Of a stretch of DNA of 64,000 nt, positions 15,062 to 24,872 are shown in pieces. This DNA is from Zobellia laminariae. Lineage in GTDB: Bacteria; Bacteroidota; Bacteroidia; Flavobacteriales; Flavobacteriaceae. The stretch lies in contig NZ_RCNS01000001.1 in assembly GCF_009725995.1 (NCBI RefSeq), forward strand, positions 600,283-664,282, read 5' to 3'. The position numbers were made by a program, and so were the translations under genes. The number at the start of each line of letters is the position of its first letter. Within the stretch, counting starts at the first letter, position 1. Below the pieces are notes generated by a model. It searched no databases. It was given only the letters and a program-made list of their open reading frames with translations, and had not been told where the DNA came from.

Positions 15062-17914
15062 ATGAAGACAGACGTATTTGCTTTGCGCCATATAGGCATC
15101 AGGGAAGAAAATCAAGAGCATATGCTCAAAACTGTAGGTACAGACACCTTGGACCAGCTCATTTACGAGACCATTCCAAATGATATTCGCCTTAAACAGC
15201 CATTGCAGCTAAATGCCGCTATGAGCGAACATAAATTTCTAGCTCATATTCAAGAGCTTTCAGAAGAAAATGAAGTATTCCGCACATATATTGGTTTAGG
15301 GTATCATGAAAGCTTGACACCTTCTGTAATTAAAAGAAATATACTAGAGAATCCAGGCTGGTATACCGCTTATACGCCTTATCAAGCTGAAATTGCCCAA
15401 GGAAGACTAGAAGCCCTTTTGAATTTTCAAACTGTTGTAGCGGACCTAACGGGAATGGAATTGGCAAATGCTTCGCTTTTAGATGAAAGTACAGCTGCCG
15501 CAGAAGCCATGACCATGTTGTTTGATGTTCGTAGCCGTGAACAAAAGAAAAACGGTATTCTAAAATTCTTTGTTTCCGAAGAAGTACTACCACAAACACT
15601 GTCTCTTTTAAAGACGCGTTCAACACCACTAGGTATTGAGTTGGTAATAGGAAACCATGAAGAATTCTCTTTCACCCAAGATTTTTACGGAGCTTTATTG
15701 CAATACCCAGGAAAATATGGTCAAGTAAACGACTATGCAGATTTTGTTTCCAAAGCCAAAGAAAATGACATTAAAGTAGCTGTTGCAGCAGACATACTAA
15801 GTTTAGTACTTCTTACTCCTCCGGGGGAATTTGGTGTTGATGTTGTTGTAGGTACTACACAGCGCTTTGGTATTCCTCTAGGTTATGGAGGTCCTCATGC
15901 TGCATTTTTCGCGACAAAAGAAGCGTATAAAAGAAATATTCCCGGTCGGATTATTGGCGTCACCAAAGATACTGATGGCAAAACTGCCCTTAGAATGGCA
16001 CTCCAGACTAGAGAACAACATATCAAACGAGATAAAGCTACCTCAAACATCTGTACAGCTCAAGTACTATTGGCCGTCATGGCGGGTATGTATGCTGTAT
16101 ACCATGGTCCAAAAGGCCTAAAATATATAGCAAATAAGGTACACCGTACCGCAGTAACCTTAGCTGATGCGCTAGAGAAATTAGGTTTATATCAAACCAA
16201 TTCTTCTTATTTTGATACAATTACCGTGAAAGCAGATGCTAGTAGCGTTCGGAAGATAGCAGAGAAAAATAAAGTTAATTTCCTTTATGTTGACAATGAA
16301 ACTATTTCCATTGCTGTAAATGAGGCTACATCGTTACAAGACCTTAACCAGATTGTCTCTATTTTTACAGAGGCCCTTGGAAAAGAAACTAAAGAAACAG
16401 AAAGTCTTTTATCCAAATCTGCCATAACTCCAAGCATACAGCGCCATTCTTCTTTTTTACAAAATGAAGTATTTAACATGTATCATTCAGAAACAGAACT
16501 GATGCGTTACATTAAGAAATTAGAGCGTAAAGACCTTTCATTGAATCATTCAATGATTTCATTAGGTTCATGTACGATGAAATTGAATGCCGCTTCTGAG
16601 ATGCTACCATTGAGTATGGCACGCTGGGCCAACATTCATCCGTTTGTACCTATTGAACAAGCTAAAGGATATCAGTTTGTATTGAAAGAATTGGCCAGAG
16701 ATCTTTCAACAATAACAGGTTTTGCTGCAACATCATTGCAACCCAATTCAGGCGCACAAGGTGAGTACGCAGGCCTTATGGTTATTAGAGCATACCACGA
16801 ATCCAGAAATGAAGGACACAGAGATGTGTGCATTATTCCAGCTTCGGCACACGGTACCAATCCTGCCTCTGCTGTAATGGCCGGCATGAAAGTAGTCGTT
16901 ACCAAGACCGATGAAAAAGGAAATATAGACGTATCCGATTTAGAAGAAAAAGTTTTAAAGCATTCAGAAAATCTTGCTGCTTTAATGGTTACTTACCCTT
17001 CTACCCACGGTGTTTTTGAGTCCTCTATTAAACATATAACAAAACTGATTCATGATAACGGCGGCCAAGTGTATATGGACGGCGCTAATATGAACGCACA
17101 AGTAGGTCTTACGAACCCTGCGATTATTGGTGCCGATGTTTGCCACTTAAACCTTCATAAAACATTTGCCATACCACACGGTGGTGGTGGCCCTGGTGTA
17201 GGTCCAATTTGTGTTGCAGAGCAATTAGTTCCATTTCTACCAGGTAACCCTGTCATTGAAACAGGTGGTGATAAAGCCATTACTGCAATTTCTGCGGCAC
17301 CATGGGGAAGTTCCTTGGTTTGCTTAATCTCTTATGGCTATATAAAAATGCTTGGAGAACAAGGTTTAAGACACTCCACCGAAATAGCTATACTGAATGC
17401 CAATTATATCAAACAGAAATTAAGCGGTGCCTACGATGTTCTTTATACAGGTGAAAAAGGACGTGCAGCACACGAGATGATTATTGATTGTAGACCTTTC
17501 AAAAAGAATGGTATTGAAGTTACTGATATAGCGAAAAGGTTAATGGACTATGGTTTTCACGCACCAACGGTTTCTTTTCCCGTAGCCGGGACCTTGATGA
17601 TCGAACCTACGGAAAGTGAAAGTTTAACTGAATTAGACCGTTTTTGTGATGCCATGTTATCTATTAGAGCAGAAATTAACGATGCATCTGTAGAAGACCA
17701 TAATAACGTGCTTAAAAATTCACCGCATACCCTAGAAATGTTAACTGCAGATGAGTGGAATTTTCCATACAGCAGACAAAAAGCAGCATTTCCGCTTTCG
17801 TACATTCAAGAAAACAAATTTTGGCCTTCAGTTAGACGAGTTGATGACGCCTATGGAGACCGTAATTTAATATGTACCTGTGCACCAATTGAAGCCTACG
17901 TAGAGGCAGAATAA
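15062..17914 (+). CDS. gcvP: Glycine dehydrogenase (decarboxylating), P-protein
   Basis: Single-chain P-protein of the glycine cleavage system (950 residues, fused homodimer type). It decarboxylates glycine with PLP and transfers the aminomethyl group to lipoyl-H-protein. The start FALRHIGIREENQEHML and the N-terminal half (residues 1-440) precede the catalytic half, which carries SLGSCTMKLN, the QPNSGAQGEYAGL loop, HGTNPASAVMAGM and the PLP lysine K700 in HLNLHKTFAIPHGGGGPG. The end, ICTCAPIEAY, is typical. gcvT and gcvH are not in this window. A terminator follows at 17934-17975. Confidence 0.98.
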   Translation: MKTDVFALRHIGIREENQEHMLKTVGTDTLDQLIYETIPNDIRLKQPLQLNAAMSEHKFLAHIQELSEENEVFRTYIGLGYHESLTPSVIKRNILENPGWYTAYTPYQAEIAQGRLEALLNFQTVVADLTGMELANASLLDESTAAAEAMTMLFDVRSREQKKNGILKFFVSEEVLPQTLSLLKTRSTPLGIELVIGNHEEFSFTQDFYGALLQYPGKYGQVNDYADFVSKAKENDIKVAVAADILSLVLLTPPGEFGVDVVVGTTQRFGIPLGYGGPHAAFFATKEAYKRNIPGRIIGVTKDTDGKTALRMALQTREQHIKRDKATSNICTAQVLLAVMAGMYAVYHGPKGLKYIANKVHRTAVTLADALEKLGLYQTNSSYFDTITVKADASSVRKIAEKNKVNFLYVDNETISIAVNEATSLQDLNQIVSIFTEALGKETKETESLLSKSAITPSIQRHSSFLQNEVFNMYHSETELMRYIKKLERKDLSLNHSMISLGSCTMKLNAASEMLPLSMARWANIHPFVPIEQAKGYQFVLKELARDLSTITGFAATSLQPNSGAQGEYAGLMVIRAYHESRNEGHRDVCIIPASAHGTNPASAVMAGMKVVVTKTDEKGNIDVSDLEEKVLKHSENLAALMVTYPSTHGVFESSIKHITKLIHDNGGQVYMDGANMNAQVGLTNPAIIGADVCHLNLHKTFAIPHGGGGPGVGPICVAEQLVPFLPGNPVIETGGDKAITAISAAPWGSSLVCLISYGYIKMLGEQGLRHSTEIAILNANYIKQKLSGAYDVLYTGEKGRAAHEMIIDCRPFKKNGIEVTDIAKRLMDYGFHAPTVSFPVAGTLMIEPTESESLTELDRFCDAMLSIRAEINDASVEDHNNVLKNSPHTLEMLTADEWNFPYSRQKAAFPLSYIQENKFWPSVRRVDDAYGDRNLICTCAPIEAYVEAE

Positions 17915-17933
17915 CTACCGGTAACACTAATAA

Positions 17934-17975
17934 ATACGGGCCTTTTCACTTAAATGAAAGGGCCCGTATTCTTTT
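17934..17975 (+). terminator. Terminator of gcvP
   Basis: TACGGGCCTTTTCA pairs with TGAAAGGGCCCGTA (one G-T pair) around a six-base loop, then TTCTTTT. The in-frame ATG at 17954 of the next gene lies inside this hairpin, which argues for the start at 18080. Confidence 0.9.
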
Positions 17976-18079
17976 CGCACAATTCCGTTAAAGGTCTTGA
18001 ACATCGTAAAAGTTGTTATGCATGCATAATATTCAATTTGTTATGCATTACCTTGCAAAGTGATAAAATAAATTACATT

Positions 18080-19135
18080 ATGTCAATTGCAATTACAGGA
18101 ACAGGAAGTTACATACCATCGCTAGTCGTTCCTAACGACGAATTTGAAGGTCATAATTTTTTAAATGCAGACGGCTCACCATTTGCCCATGATAACGCCG
18201 TTATCATCCAGAAATTCAAAGGAATTACAGGAATTGAAGAACGACGTTATGTTGAAAAAAATCTAAATACCTCTGACATTGGTTTTCTTGCTGCAGAAAA
18301 AGCAATTACCGATGCAGGAATTGACAAAGAAACTATAGACTACATCATTTTTGCTCATAATTTTGGAGATGTTTCTCCGGGCAATATTCAAAGTGATAGC
18401 TTACCTAGTTTAGCTACAAGGGTAAAGCAACATTTACGCATAAAAAATCCCACTTGTGTCGCCTATGATTTAATCTTCGGGTGTCCGGGATGGATTCAAG
18501 GAGCTATACAGGCAAATGCTTTCATTAAAAGCGGGATTGCAAAAAGGTGTCTTGTTATCGGGGCAGAAACTTTATCTCGTATTGTAGACCCACATGACAG
18601 GGATTCTATGATTTACTCCGATGGTGCTGGTGCAGCCATAATTGAAGAAACTGACGGTGCTGGTGAAATACTTTCACATGCTAGTGCAACACACGCTTAT
18701 GAAGAAGCTTATTTTTTATTCTTCGGTAAATCTTACAATAAAGAAAAAGACGACACGAAGTACATAAAAATGTACGGTCGTAAAATCTACGAGTTTGCCG
18801 TTACCCATGTACCACAAGCTATGAAAGATTGTCTGGACGAAAGTGGAGTTGCGATAAAGGACCTCAAAAAAATCTTTATTCACCAAGCGAATGAGAAGAT
18901 GGACGAAGCCATTGTAAAACGTTTCTACGGTCTTTACGACCATGAAATTCCGGAGAATATCATGCCTATGAGCATTGGTAAATTAGGGAACAGCTCAGTA
19001 GCTACAGTACCTACTCTATTCGATTTGGTACTTAACGGAAAAATAGAAAATCAAGACGTTCAAAAGGGAGATGTTGTTATCTTTGCAAGTGTTGGTGCGG
19101 GTATGAACATTAATGCCATGGTATACAGGGTATAA
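18080..19135 (+). CDS. 3-oxoacyl-ACP synthase III family protein
   Basis: FabH-like ketosynthase of 351 residues with the full Cys-His-Asn triad: C135 (IFGCPGWIQGA), H268 (FIHQANEKM) and N304 (LGNSSVATVP). It condenses an acyl-CoA or acyl-thioester starter with malonyl-ACP. The N-terminal half carries a long insert (NFLNADGSPFAHDNAV) typical of a Bacteroidota paralogue group rather than the housekeeping FabH beside fabD and plsX. The start at 18080 (SIAITGTGSYIP) is preferred over the longest frame, which begins inside the gcvP terminator. The following two genes (a methyltransferase-like protein and a glycosyltransferase) are close, and the three may act together, though the product is not known. 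Confidence 0.9.
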   Translation: MSIAITGTGSYIPSLVVPNDEFEGHNFLNADGSPFAHDNAVIIQKFKGITGIEERRYVEKNLNTSDIGFLAAEKAITDAGIDKETIDYIIFAHNFGDVSPGNIQSDSLPSLATRVKQHLRIKNPTCVAYDLIFGCPGWIQGAIQANAFIKSGIAKRCLVIGAETLSRIVDPHDRDSMIYSDGAGAAIIEETDGAGEILSHASATHAYEEAYFLFFGKSYNKEKDDTKYIKMYGRKIYEFAVTHVPQAMKDCLDESGVAIKDLKKIFIHQANEKMDEAIVKRFYGLYDHEIPENIMPMSIGKLGNSSVATVPTLFDLVLNGKIENQDVQKGDVVIFASVGAGMNINAMVYRV

Positions 19136-19180
19136 TTCAATCCGTAACAGCGCAGACAATCAAACTTGCAACCTGTTCAA

Positions 19181-19711
19181 ATGTACGAGAAGACCTATCC
19201 TAGTAAACGTTTTCAGCATACCCTAGATTTTCTAAAGAAACATATCACTCCCGAGGAAACTATTTTAGACCTCGGTGTAGAAAATCCGTTTTCTAAAATC
19301 ATGAAAGAGCAGGGGTATTCCGTAGAGAATACCAAAGGCGAAGATTTGGATATTGATTACTCTTCGCTAACCAACTCAAACGCAAAAGTAGTTACTGCAT
19401 TTGAAATTTTTGAACACTTACTAGCCCCTTTTAACCCACTCAGGGAAATAAAAGCAGACAAGATAGTTGCAAGCATTCCATTAAAACTATGGTTCGCTCC
19501 CGCATACCGAAGTAAAACCGATCCATGGGACCGTCATTATCACGAATTTGAAGATTGGCAGTTTGACTGGCTTTTAGAGAAAGCAGGTTGGGAAATTAAG
19601 GATCGTGCAAAATGGACCAACCCGGTTAAAAAGTTAGGCATACGCCCCCTATTGCGCAGTTTTACCCCACGGTACTATATTATCTATGCAGTAAGGAAAC
19701 AAGAACAATAA
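19181..19711 (+). CDS. Class I SAM-dependent methyltransferase-like protein
   Basis: Protein of 176 residues with a compact Rossmann methyltransferase layout: motif I region ETILDLGVENPFSKIMKEQG, an acidic residue after strand 2 (KGEDLDIDYSS), and motif IV/post-I VVTAFEIFEHLLAP (FEIFEHL is typical of the methyltransf_11/23 group). Motif I is non-canonical, with GVENP instead of GxGxG, so SAM binding may differ or be lost. I chose the ATG at 19181 over the in-frame TTG at 19166. It lies 45 bases after the KAS III gene and 49 before the glycosyltransferase. Substrate unknown. Confidence 0.72.
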   Translation: MYEKTYPSKRFQHTLDFLKKHITPEETILDLGVENPFSKIMKEQGYSVENTKGEDLDIDYSSLTNSNAKVVTAFEIFEHLLAPFNPLREIKADKIVASIPLKLWFAPAYRSKTDPWDRHYHEFEDWQFDWLLEKAGWEIKDRAKWTNPVKKLGIRPLLRSFTPRYYIIYAVRKQEQ

Positions 19712-19760
19712 ACGCACAATATTTATTTCAATTTCATAGCTTTTGCCCTATTAACGTTTC

Positions 19761-20618
19761 ATGGCCATGCACTATTATGTAATCGTTCCCGCTCATAATG
19801 AAGAAGGCTTTTTGGCTGACACCTTAAATTCTATCTTAAGACAGTCGCTACAGCCCAAAAGAGTCGTTGTAGTGAACGATAATTCTACCGACAACACAGA
19901 AGATATCATAGACCAATTTGTAGCACTCAGCCCCATTTTTGAGAAGTTAAATACAACTTCATCTACCGAACATATGCCAGGTAGTAAAGTGATTAACGCA
20001 TTTAACAAAGGATTACAGCTTTTGGATGAAAATTACGACTTTGTTGTAAAGTTAGATGCCGATGTAATTCTCCCCGATAATTACTTTGAAAAAATTGTTT
20101 ATATTTTTAGAGGACAACCCAAAGTAGGTATTGCCGGAGGTTTCATTTACGAACAGGCCGAAGATGGACAATGGAAATTAAACCACCCAATGGATAAAAA
20201 CCATGTGCGAGGTGCATTTAAAGCATATACCAAAAAATGTTTCAAAGCTATTGGAGGATTACGGAACGCTATGGGATGGGATACTGTAGACGAATTGCTT
20301 GCCCAATACCATGGTCATGAAATCTATACTGACGATGCTTTAAAAGTAAAACACCTTAGACCTACGGGAAACGCCTATAATAAAAAAGCTAAACTTCTTC
20401 AAGGAAAAGCGATGTACACCATGCGATATGGATTATTAATAACTATAATCGCTTCGTTGAAAATGGCTGTAAAGCAACAAAAACCGCAAGCTTTTTCAGA
20501 TAATATGTACGGCTATCTTGAAGCTAAAAAAGAGAAAGAGCATTTCTTGGTCACAAAAGCTGAGGGTGACTTTATCAGAAAACTACGCTGGAGAAATATT
20601 AAAAGGAAACTTTTATAA
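19761..20618 (+). CDS. Glycosyltransferase family 2
   Basis: GT-A fold inverting glycosyltransferase (285 residues). The start YYVIVPAHNEEGFLADTL and VVVNDNSTDNTEDII bind the nucleotide sugar. The metal motif is VKLDADVILP (DxD variant), followed by GGFIYEQ and a catalytic-side region RGAFKAYTKKCFKAIGGL. There is no strong membrane segment except a weak hydrophobic stretch near residue 230, so it is cytoplasmic or peripheral. It probably acts on an envelope glycan or lipid. It may form a unit with the KAS III and methyltransferase genes. A bidirectional terminator follows. Confidence 0.9.
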   Translation: MAMHYYVIVPAHNEEGFLADTLNSILRQSLQPKRVVVVNDNSTDNTEDIIDQFVALSPIFEKLNTTSSTEHMPGSKVINAFNKGLQLLDENYDFVVKLDADVILPDNYFEKIVYIFRGQPKVGIAGGFIYEQAEDGQWKLNHPMDKNHVRGAFKAYTKKCFKAIGGLRNAMGWDTVDELLAQYHGHEIYTDDALKVKHLRPTGNAYNKKAKLLQGKAMYTMRYGLLITIIASLKMAVKQQKPQAFSDNMYGYLEAKKEKEHFLVTKAEGDFIRKLRWRNIKRKLL

Positions 20619-20641
20619 TCAAACCAAAATCTTGTAAACAA

Positions 20642-20672
20642 AAAAATGCCCGCTACTAAAGCGGGCATTTTT
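20642..20672. terminator. Bidirectional terminator
   Basis: Perfect 13-pair stem (AAAAATGCCCGCT / AGCGGGCATTTTT) with a five-base loop between the rightward glycosyltransferase and leftward skp genes; it can end both messages. Confidence 0.92.
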
Positions 20673-20693
20673 TATATATGGTAATCAGGTGTA

Positions 20694-21203
20694 TTATATA
20701 CCTAACTCTTTTTTCACATCTGCTAATAGATTCTTACCATTAGCTACGATAAGTCCACCACCGGCTTGAGCATCTATTACGTAATCAAAACCTTGGGCAG
20801 CAGCTACTTTTTCAATTGCAGCTTTAGCTTTATCGGATATAGGAGCAAAAAGCTCTCCTTGCTTCTTCTGAAGCTCCCTTTGTGCAGCTTGTTGTGCTTC
20901 ACCAATATTCTTTTGAACACCTTGAAGCTCTATTGCTCTTTTTTCGTTCTCTTCTTTTGATTTTGAAGGCGCCTCATTTTGGTACAAAGTAGCTTTGTTC
21001 TGAAATTCGGTCATTGAACTTTCAATATCGGCATTGTAAGTCTCAGATAATTTTTTAAGCTCTGCTTCTGCAGTTTTCATCTCCGGCATTGCACTTAATA
21101 ATTGGGTAACATCTATGTGTGCTACTTTACTCTGTGCGTTAACAAAACCTGTAGCGGCTACAAACAATACTAAGGCTACTGCTATTTTCTTTAAGTGTTT
21201 CAT
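20694..21203 (-). CDS. OmpH/Skp family periplasmic chaperone (short form)
   Basis: Periplasmic chaperone of 169 residues with a signal peptide (MKHLKKIAVALVLFVAATGFVNA, cleaved near residue 23) and the OmpH core: VAHIDVTQLLSAMPEMKTAE, then a long coiled-coil arm (about 45-125), then the closing strand KVAAAQGFDYVIDAQAGGGL. It binds unfolded outer-membrane proteins on their way to BamA, whose gene is two genes upstream. It is the last gene of the leftward cluster, about 142 bases after the longer paralogue. Confidence 0.93.
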   Translation of the reverse strand: MKHLKKIAVALVLFVAATGFVNAQSKVAHIDVTQLLSAMPEMKTAEAELKKLSETYNADIESSMTEFQNKATLYQNEAPSKSKEENEKRAIELQGVQKNIGEAQQAAQRELQKKQGELFAPISDKAKAAIEKVAAAQGFDYVIDAQAGGGLIVANGKNLLADVKKELGI

Positions 21204-21345
21204 GATAATTCTAGTTAAAATAATTGAGTGTTAATTTCTGGTTAATGTATTTTTCTCGTTTCACATTTGCTAAGCAAATCGCCGCAATGTATTAAAATTA
21301 TGTCTATTTAGCAGATGATTGCGAGACTTTGTTGAGTAAACCGTA

Positions 21346-22164
21346 TTACTCTTCAGTTTCTCCTTCATCCTGCCCGTCATCTTGACGTTCTTCTAGCTTC
21401 TCTTTTCTCTTTGCTTCACGCTCTTCTAACAGCTTTTTTCTTCGGGCTTCATACGCTTTCTTACGCTCTTCCCTTAACTTCAACTGTTCAGCACGCTTCT
21501 CTTCTACTGTTTTCTCTCTTGCTTCTTGTGCCTTTTCTGCGTTCTCTTTTCTTTCCTTTAGAGCATCGCTCATCTCATCTTCTGCCTCTTCATCATCAAA
21601 CTTGTCTCTACTATCTTTCTTAGGCTTGCTTATTTTACGAGTCCTAGAAATTCCTCTGAGCACTAAATCACTAATGTCATGCCTATTTTCAGCGTACAAC
21701 ATAACAACATCAGCAGATTTATCAAAAATAAAATCGTACTTCTTGTTTGTTCCTATTTTCTGTACCTCATTAAATACTTGATCCTGTATTGGCTGAATCA
21801 GACGTCGCTTTTGCAAAACTAAATCGCCCTGTGGTCCAAAACGGTCTTGTTGATATTCTACCATTTCTTTTTCAAGAATCTGGATATCTTCTTCCCGCTC
21901 GGCAATCAACTCATCGGTCAAAAGCACACGCTCGGCCATTAAATCTTTCTTTACTTGCTCAAGCTGACTTTGCTTTTGCTCAATATCTATCTTCCATTTC
22001 TGGACCTTATCAGCAAGCTGCTTGTTAGCATCTCTATATTCGTCTACATTCTCTAAGATATATTCCATATCTACGTAAGCAATACGAACACCGCGCTGAG
22101 CAAAGGTGTAGGCAGAACACAAGGTTAACACCAGTACAAAAAGAACGTTTGATTTTGTTTTCAT
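21346..22164 (-). CDS. OmpH/Skp family protein with extended charged tail
   Basis: Paralogue of the neighbouring chaperone (272 residues). The signal peptide MKTKSNVLFVLVLTLCSAYTFA is followed by the OmpH core VRIAYVDMEYILENVDEY, the coiled-coil arm and the closing KKYDFIFDKSADVVMLYA. After residue 175 it adds a tail of about 95 residues, almost wholly Glu, Lys, Arg and Asp (EKRAEQLKLREERKKAYEA and similar), predicted to be a long helix. The tail is a lineage feature and may bind membrane or peptidoglycan. It lies 91 bases after bamA and is co-directional with it, so it is part of the outer-membrane assembly cluster. Confidence 0.92.
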   Translation of the reverse strand: MKTKSNVLFVLVLTLCSAYTFAQRGVRIAYVDMEYILENVDEYRDANKQLADKVQKWKIDIEQKQSQLEQVKKDLMAERVLLTDELIAEREEDIQILEKEMVEYQQDRFGPQGDLVLQKRRLIQPIQDQVFNEVQKIGTNKKYDFIFDKSADVVMLYAENRHDISDLVLRGISRTRKISKPKKDSRDKFDDEEAEDEMSDALKERKENAEKAQEAREKTVEEKRAEQLKLREERKKAYEARRKKLLEEREAKRKEKLEERQDDGQDEGETEE

Positions 22165-22255
22165 TTCATTATCGTTTTATCCAATAGAAAATATCGTGCC
22201 AAAATCACTAAAGCTTTAAAAATAAGCGATTTAGCATAAAGGACGATTCCTTAAA

Positions 22256-24868
22256 TTAAAACTGTTGGCCGATAATGAAGTGTGTTTGAAGTCCGCTAGG
22301 TCCGTTTCCGATAGATTGAGGCCTAAGATCTTCATCAAACCCATAACCGAAATCAATACCTAACAACCCGAATGCCGGCATGAAAATGCGCAGCCCCACT
22401 CCGGCCGATCGTTTTATCTCAAACGGATTAAATTCCTGAAAATTGTTGAAAGCATTACCACCTTCCATAAATGCAAGCATATAAATGGAAGCAGAAGGTT
22501 TTAAAGTTAAAGGATAGCGTAATTCCAATGAGAATTTATTGTAAACCAAACCACCTTCTTGTTGACCTGTTATTTCATCAATTGGCGTTAAAGATTGGTT
22601 TTCATACCCTCTTAACTGAACTACATCACGACCATCTAAAGTAAAGTTTCCTAAACCATCCCCACCTACGAAGAAACGCTCAAAAGGCACATCACCTACA
22701 TCATTATTATAATTCCCTAAGAAACCAAACTCTGCGTTAGTACGCATTACCAAATCACCAACTAAGGTTGTATACCAGTCTCCTTTGAACTTCACTTTAT
22801 AATACTCTAACCATCTAAAGCGTTGTTGATCAATGTCTTCTAGCTCTGCAGTTTCTGCAGCAGTAAGGCCACCTTGTTGCACTTCTAAAAGCGATAACTC
22901 AGTACTACGATCCCGCAATGTTTCAAAATCTTTATTACTAAAGAGCGAATAAGGCGGAGTTAGTTTTGCCGTAACTTCAAAATTAGAACCTCCCCTCGGG
23001 AAAATACGACCACCAGAAGTAGCATTTCTTGAGATACCTAAAGTATAAGCAAAAGAGTTAGACCTACCATTACCAAAATTAAACAATCCAATATCATAGT
23101 TATTGAACTCATAAACCTGGTAACTTAAAGAATGAGATATTGTAAAGAAATCATCTGGCCATTGTACACGTTTTGCCAAACCTGCGGTTAAACCTGTAAT
23201 TGAAAAACCACGATCTTTATCAACCTTTATAGTACTACTGTTAGAATTATTATAATCAACTCCAAACTGTTGTGTTCTGGATAGGTTTAAACTAAATTGA
23301 ACTGGTTTTCTACCTCCTAACCAAGGCTCTGCAAAGTTAAGGCTGTATACCCTAAATGTTCTACTTGCCTGTATTCTCATGGCAAAAGTCTGACCATCAC
23401 CCATAGGTACTGGCTTATACTCTTCACCGTTTAAAATATTCTTAATTGAGAAGTTATTGAAAGAAAGCCCCAAGGTTCCTATAAAACCACCACCTCCGTA
23501 ACCACCTTGTAATTCTATCTGACTTGAGCCTGATTCCACCAAGTTGTACTTAATATCTACAGTACCTTCGTTAGGGTTAGGATTAAGAATGTCCGGCTTA
23601 ATCTGCTCTGCATCAAAATAACCTAACTGTTGGAGTTCACGAATTGTTCTGATGATATCACTCTTATTGTATTTTTGACCTGGACGTGTTCTTAGTTCAC
23701 GATAAATTACGTGATCGTTTGTACGGTCATTACCAACGATATCTATATGATTAAGAAAAGTCTCTTTACCTTCTATTACACGAATCTCAAAATTAATAGT
23801 ATCATTCTCTGCTGAAACCTCTACTGGGTTAATACTTGAAAATAAATACCCATTGTTTTGGTACAAACTAGTAACATCGTTAGGTTCAGGTTTAGAATCG
23901 TCTGCAATACGCTCTCTTAACAAAACACCATTATAGGTATCCCCTTTCTTTATACCCAACACCGAGGCCAATTGACGATCTGTATAGACACTGTTACCAA
24001 CAAAATCTACATCACCAAAATAGTACTTATTACCTTCTTCTATTTGGTATTTTAAGATGATGTTATTTTCATCTACCTTAATTACAGAATCGGAAATGAT
24101 ACGTGCATCACGGTAACCGTTCTCGGCATATTTATCGGACAACAGCTCTAAATCATTCTCGTAGTCTTCTTCAATAAATTTCGATTTCTTCCAAAAACGC
24201 CAAAAACGTTTTTCTTTGGTTTTCTTAAAGGCACCTTTTAGTTTTTTGTCAGATAACTGCTCGTTACCCTCAAAAACCATTTCCTTTATTTTTACCTTAT
24301 CTCCTTTATCAATGTTAACCGCCATTTTCTGAGCATTGGTCTCAGAAGTATCTTTAGCTACAATAATAGATGTTTTGGCATTTAAGAAACCTTGTTTTTT
24401 ATACTTATTATCAAGGTAGTTCTTTGTGTTAGCTATTAAACTCTCGGTAATTTTCTTTCCTTTCTTAAGGTCCGTATCCTTTAATATATCATCTACTTTC
24501 CTAGGTTTAACACCAGTTACAGTAACACTGGACAACGTTGGTCTTTCTATAATATTCAATTCAAGAAAGACTCTATCGCCTTCTATATTGGTAACATAGA
24601 AATCAATGTTCTTGAAAAGCTCAAGACCCCAAAGTTTGTTGATAATTCCGCTAATCTCGTCTCCAGGGAGAGTAATAGGTTGCCCTACACGTAATCCGGT
24701 ATACGTTTTTACGGTCTGCTCGTTATAACTTTGCAGTCCGGTGACCTCTAGCCCACCTAAAATGTACTTTTTGCCGTCCTCAAAAGAAAGTTCTTGTGCG
24801 GAGCAAAATGTAGTTGCAAAAATTAATAGGAGTGTAATAAAAGGTTCGAAGGATATGAACCTTTTCAT
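22256..24868 (-). CDS. bamA: Outer-membrane assembly factor BamA
   Basis: Omp85-family insertase (870 residues). The signal peptide is MKRFISFEPFITLLLIFATTFCSA. Five POTRA domains span about residues 25-430 (ITLPGDEISGIINKLW, GLKK-type and NHVIYRELRTRPGQKYN segments). The C-terminal barrel covers about 450-870, with the conserved VRGY-type lid motif as QLRGYENQSL and an aromatic end (HFIIGQQF). It folds and inserts barrel proteins with the two Skp-like chaperones encoded just downstream. The start at 24868 leaves four bases after uppS and puts a proper signal peptide first; the longer frame would overlap uppS. Flavobacterial BamA has a larger barrel insert (GGLTAAETAELEDIDQQ), as seen here. 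Confidence 0.96.
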   Translation of the reverse strand: MKRFISFEPFITLLLIFATTFCSAQELSFEDGKKYILGGLEVTGLQSYNEQTVKTYTGLRVGQPITLPGDEISGIINKLWGLELFKNIDFYVTNIEGDRVFLELNIIERPTLSSVTVTGVKPRKVDDILKDTDLKKGKKITESLIANTKNYLDNKYKKQGFLNAKTSIIVAKDTSETNAQKMAVNIDKGDKVKIKEMVFEGNEQLSDKKLKGAFKKTKEKRFWRFWKKSKFIEEDYENDLELLSDKYAENGYRDARIISDSVIKVDENNIILKYQIEEGNKYYFGDVDFVGNSVYTDRQLASVLGIKKGDTYNGVLLRERIADDSKPEPNDVTSLYQNNGYLFSSINPVEVSAENDTINFEIRVIEGKETFLNHIDIVGNDRTNDHVIYRELRTRPGQKYNKSDIIRTIRELQQLGYFDAEQIKPDILNPNPNEGTVDIKYNLVESGSSQIELQGGYGGGGFIGTLGLSFNNFSIKNILNGEEYKPVPMGDGQTFAMRIQASRTFRVYSLNFAEPWLGGRKPVQFSLNLSRTQQFGVDYNNSNSSTIKVDKDRGFSITGLTAGLAKRVQWPDDFFTISHSLSYQVYEFNNYDIGLFNFGNGRSNSFAYTLGISRNATSGGRIFPRGGSNFEVTAKLTPPYSLFSNKDFETLRDRSTELSLLEVQQGGLTAAETAELEDIDQQRFRWLEYYKVKFKGDWYTTLVGDLVMRTNAEFGFLGNYNNDVGDVPFERFFVGGDGLGNFTLDGRDVVQLRGYENQSLTPIDEITGQQEGGLVYNKFSLELRYPLTLKPSASIYMLAFMEGGNAFNNFQEFNPFEIKRSAGVGLRIFMPAFGLLGIDFGYGFDEDLRPQSIGNGPSGLQTHFIIGQQF

Positions 24869-24872
24869 ATCG

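Noticed and set aside
17954..18079. Upstream start for the KAS III gene
   Set aside because: The ATG at 17954 lies inside the gcvP terminator hairpin and the extra 42 residues match no FabH N-terminus.
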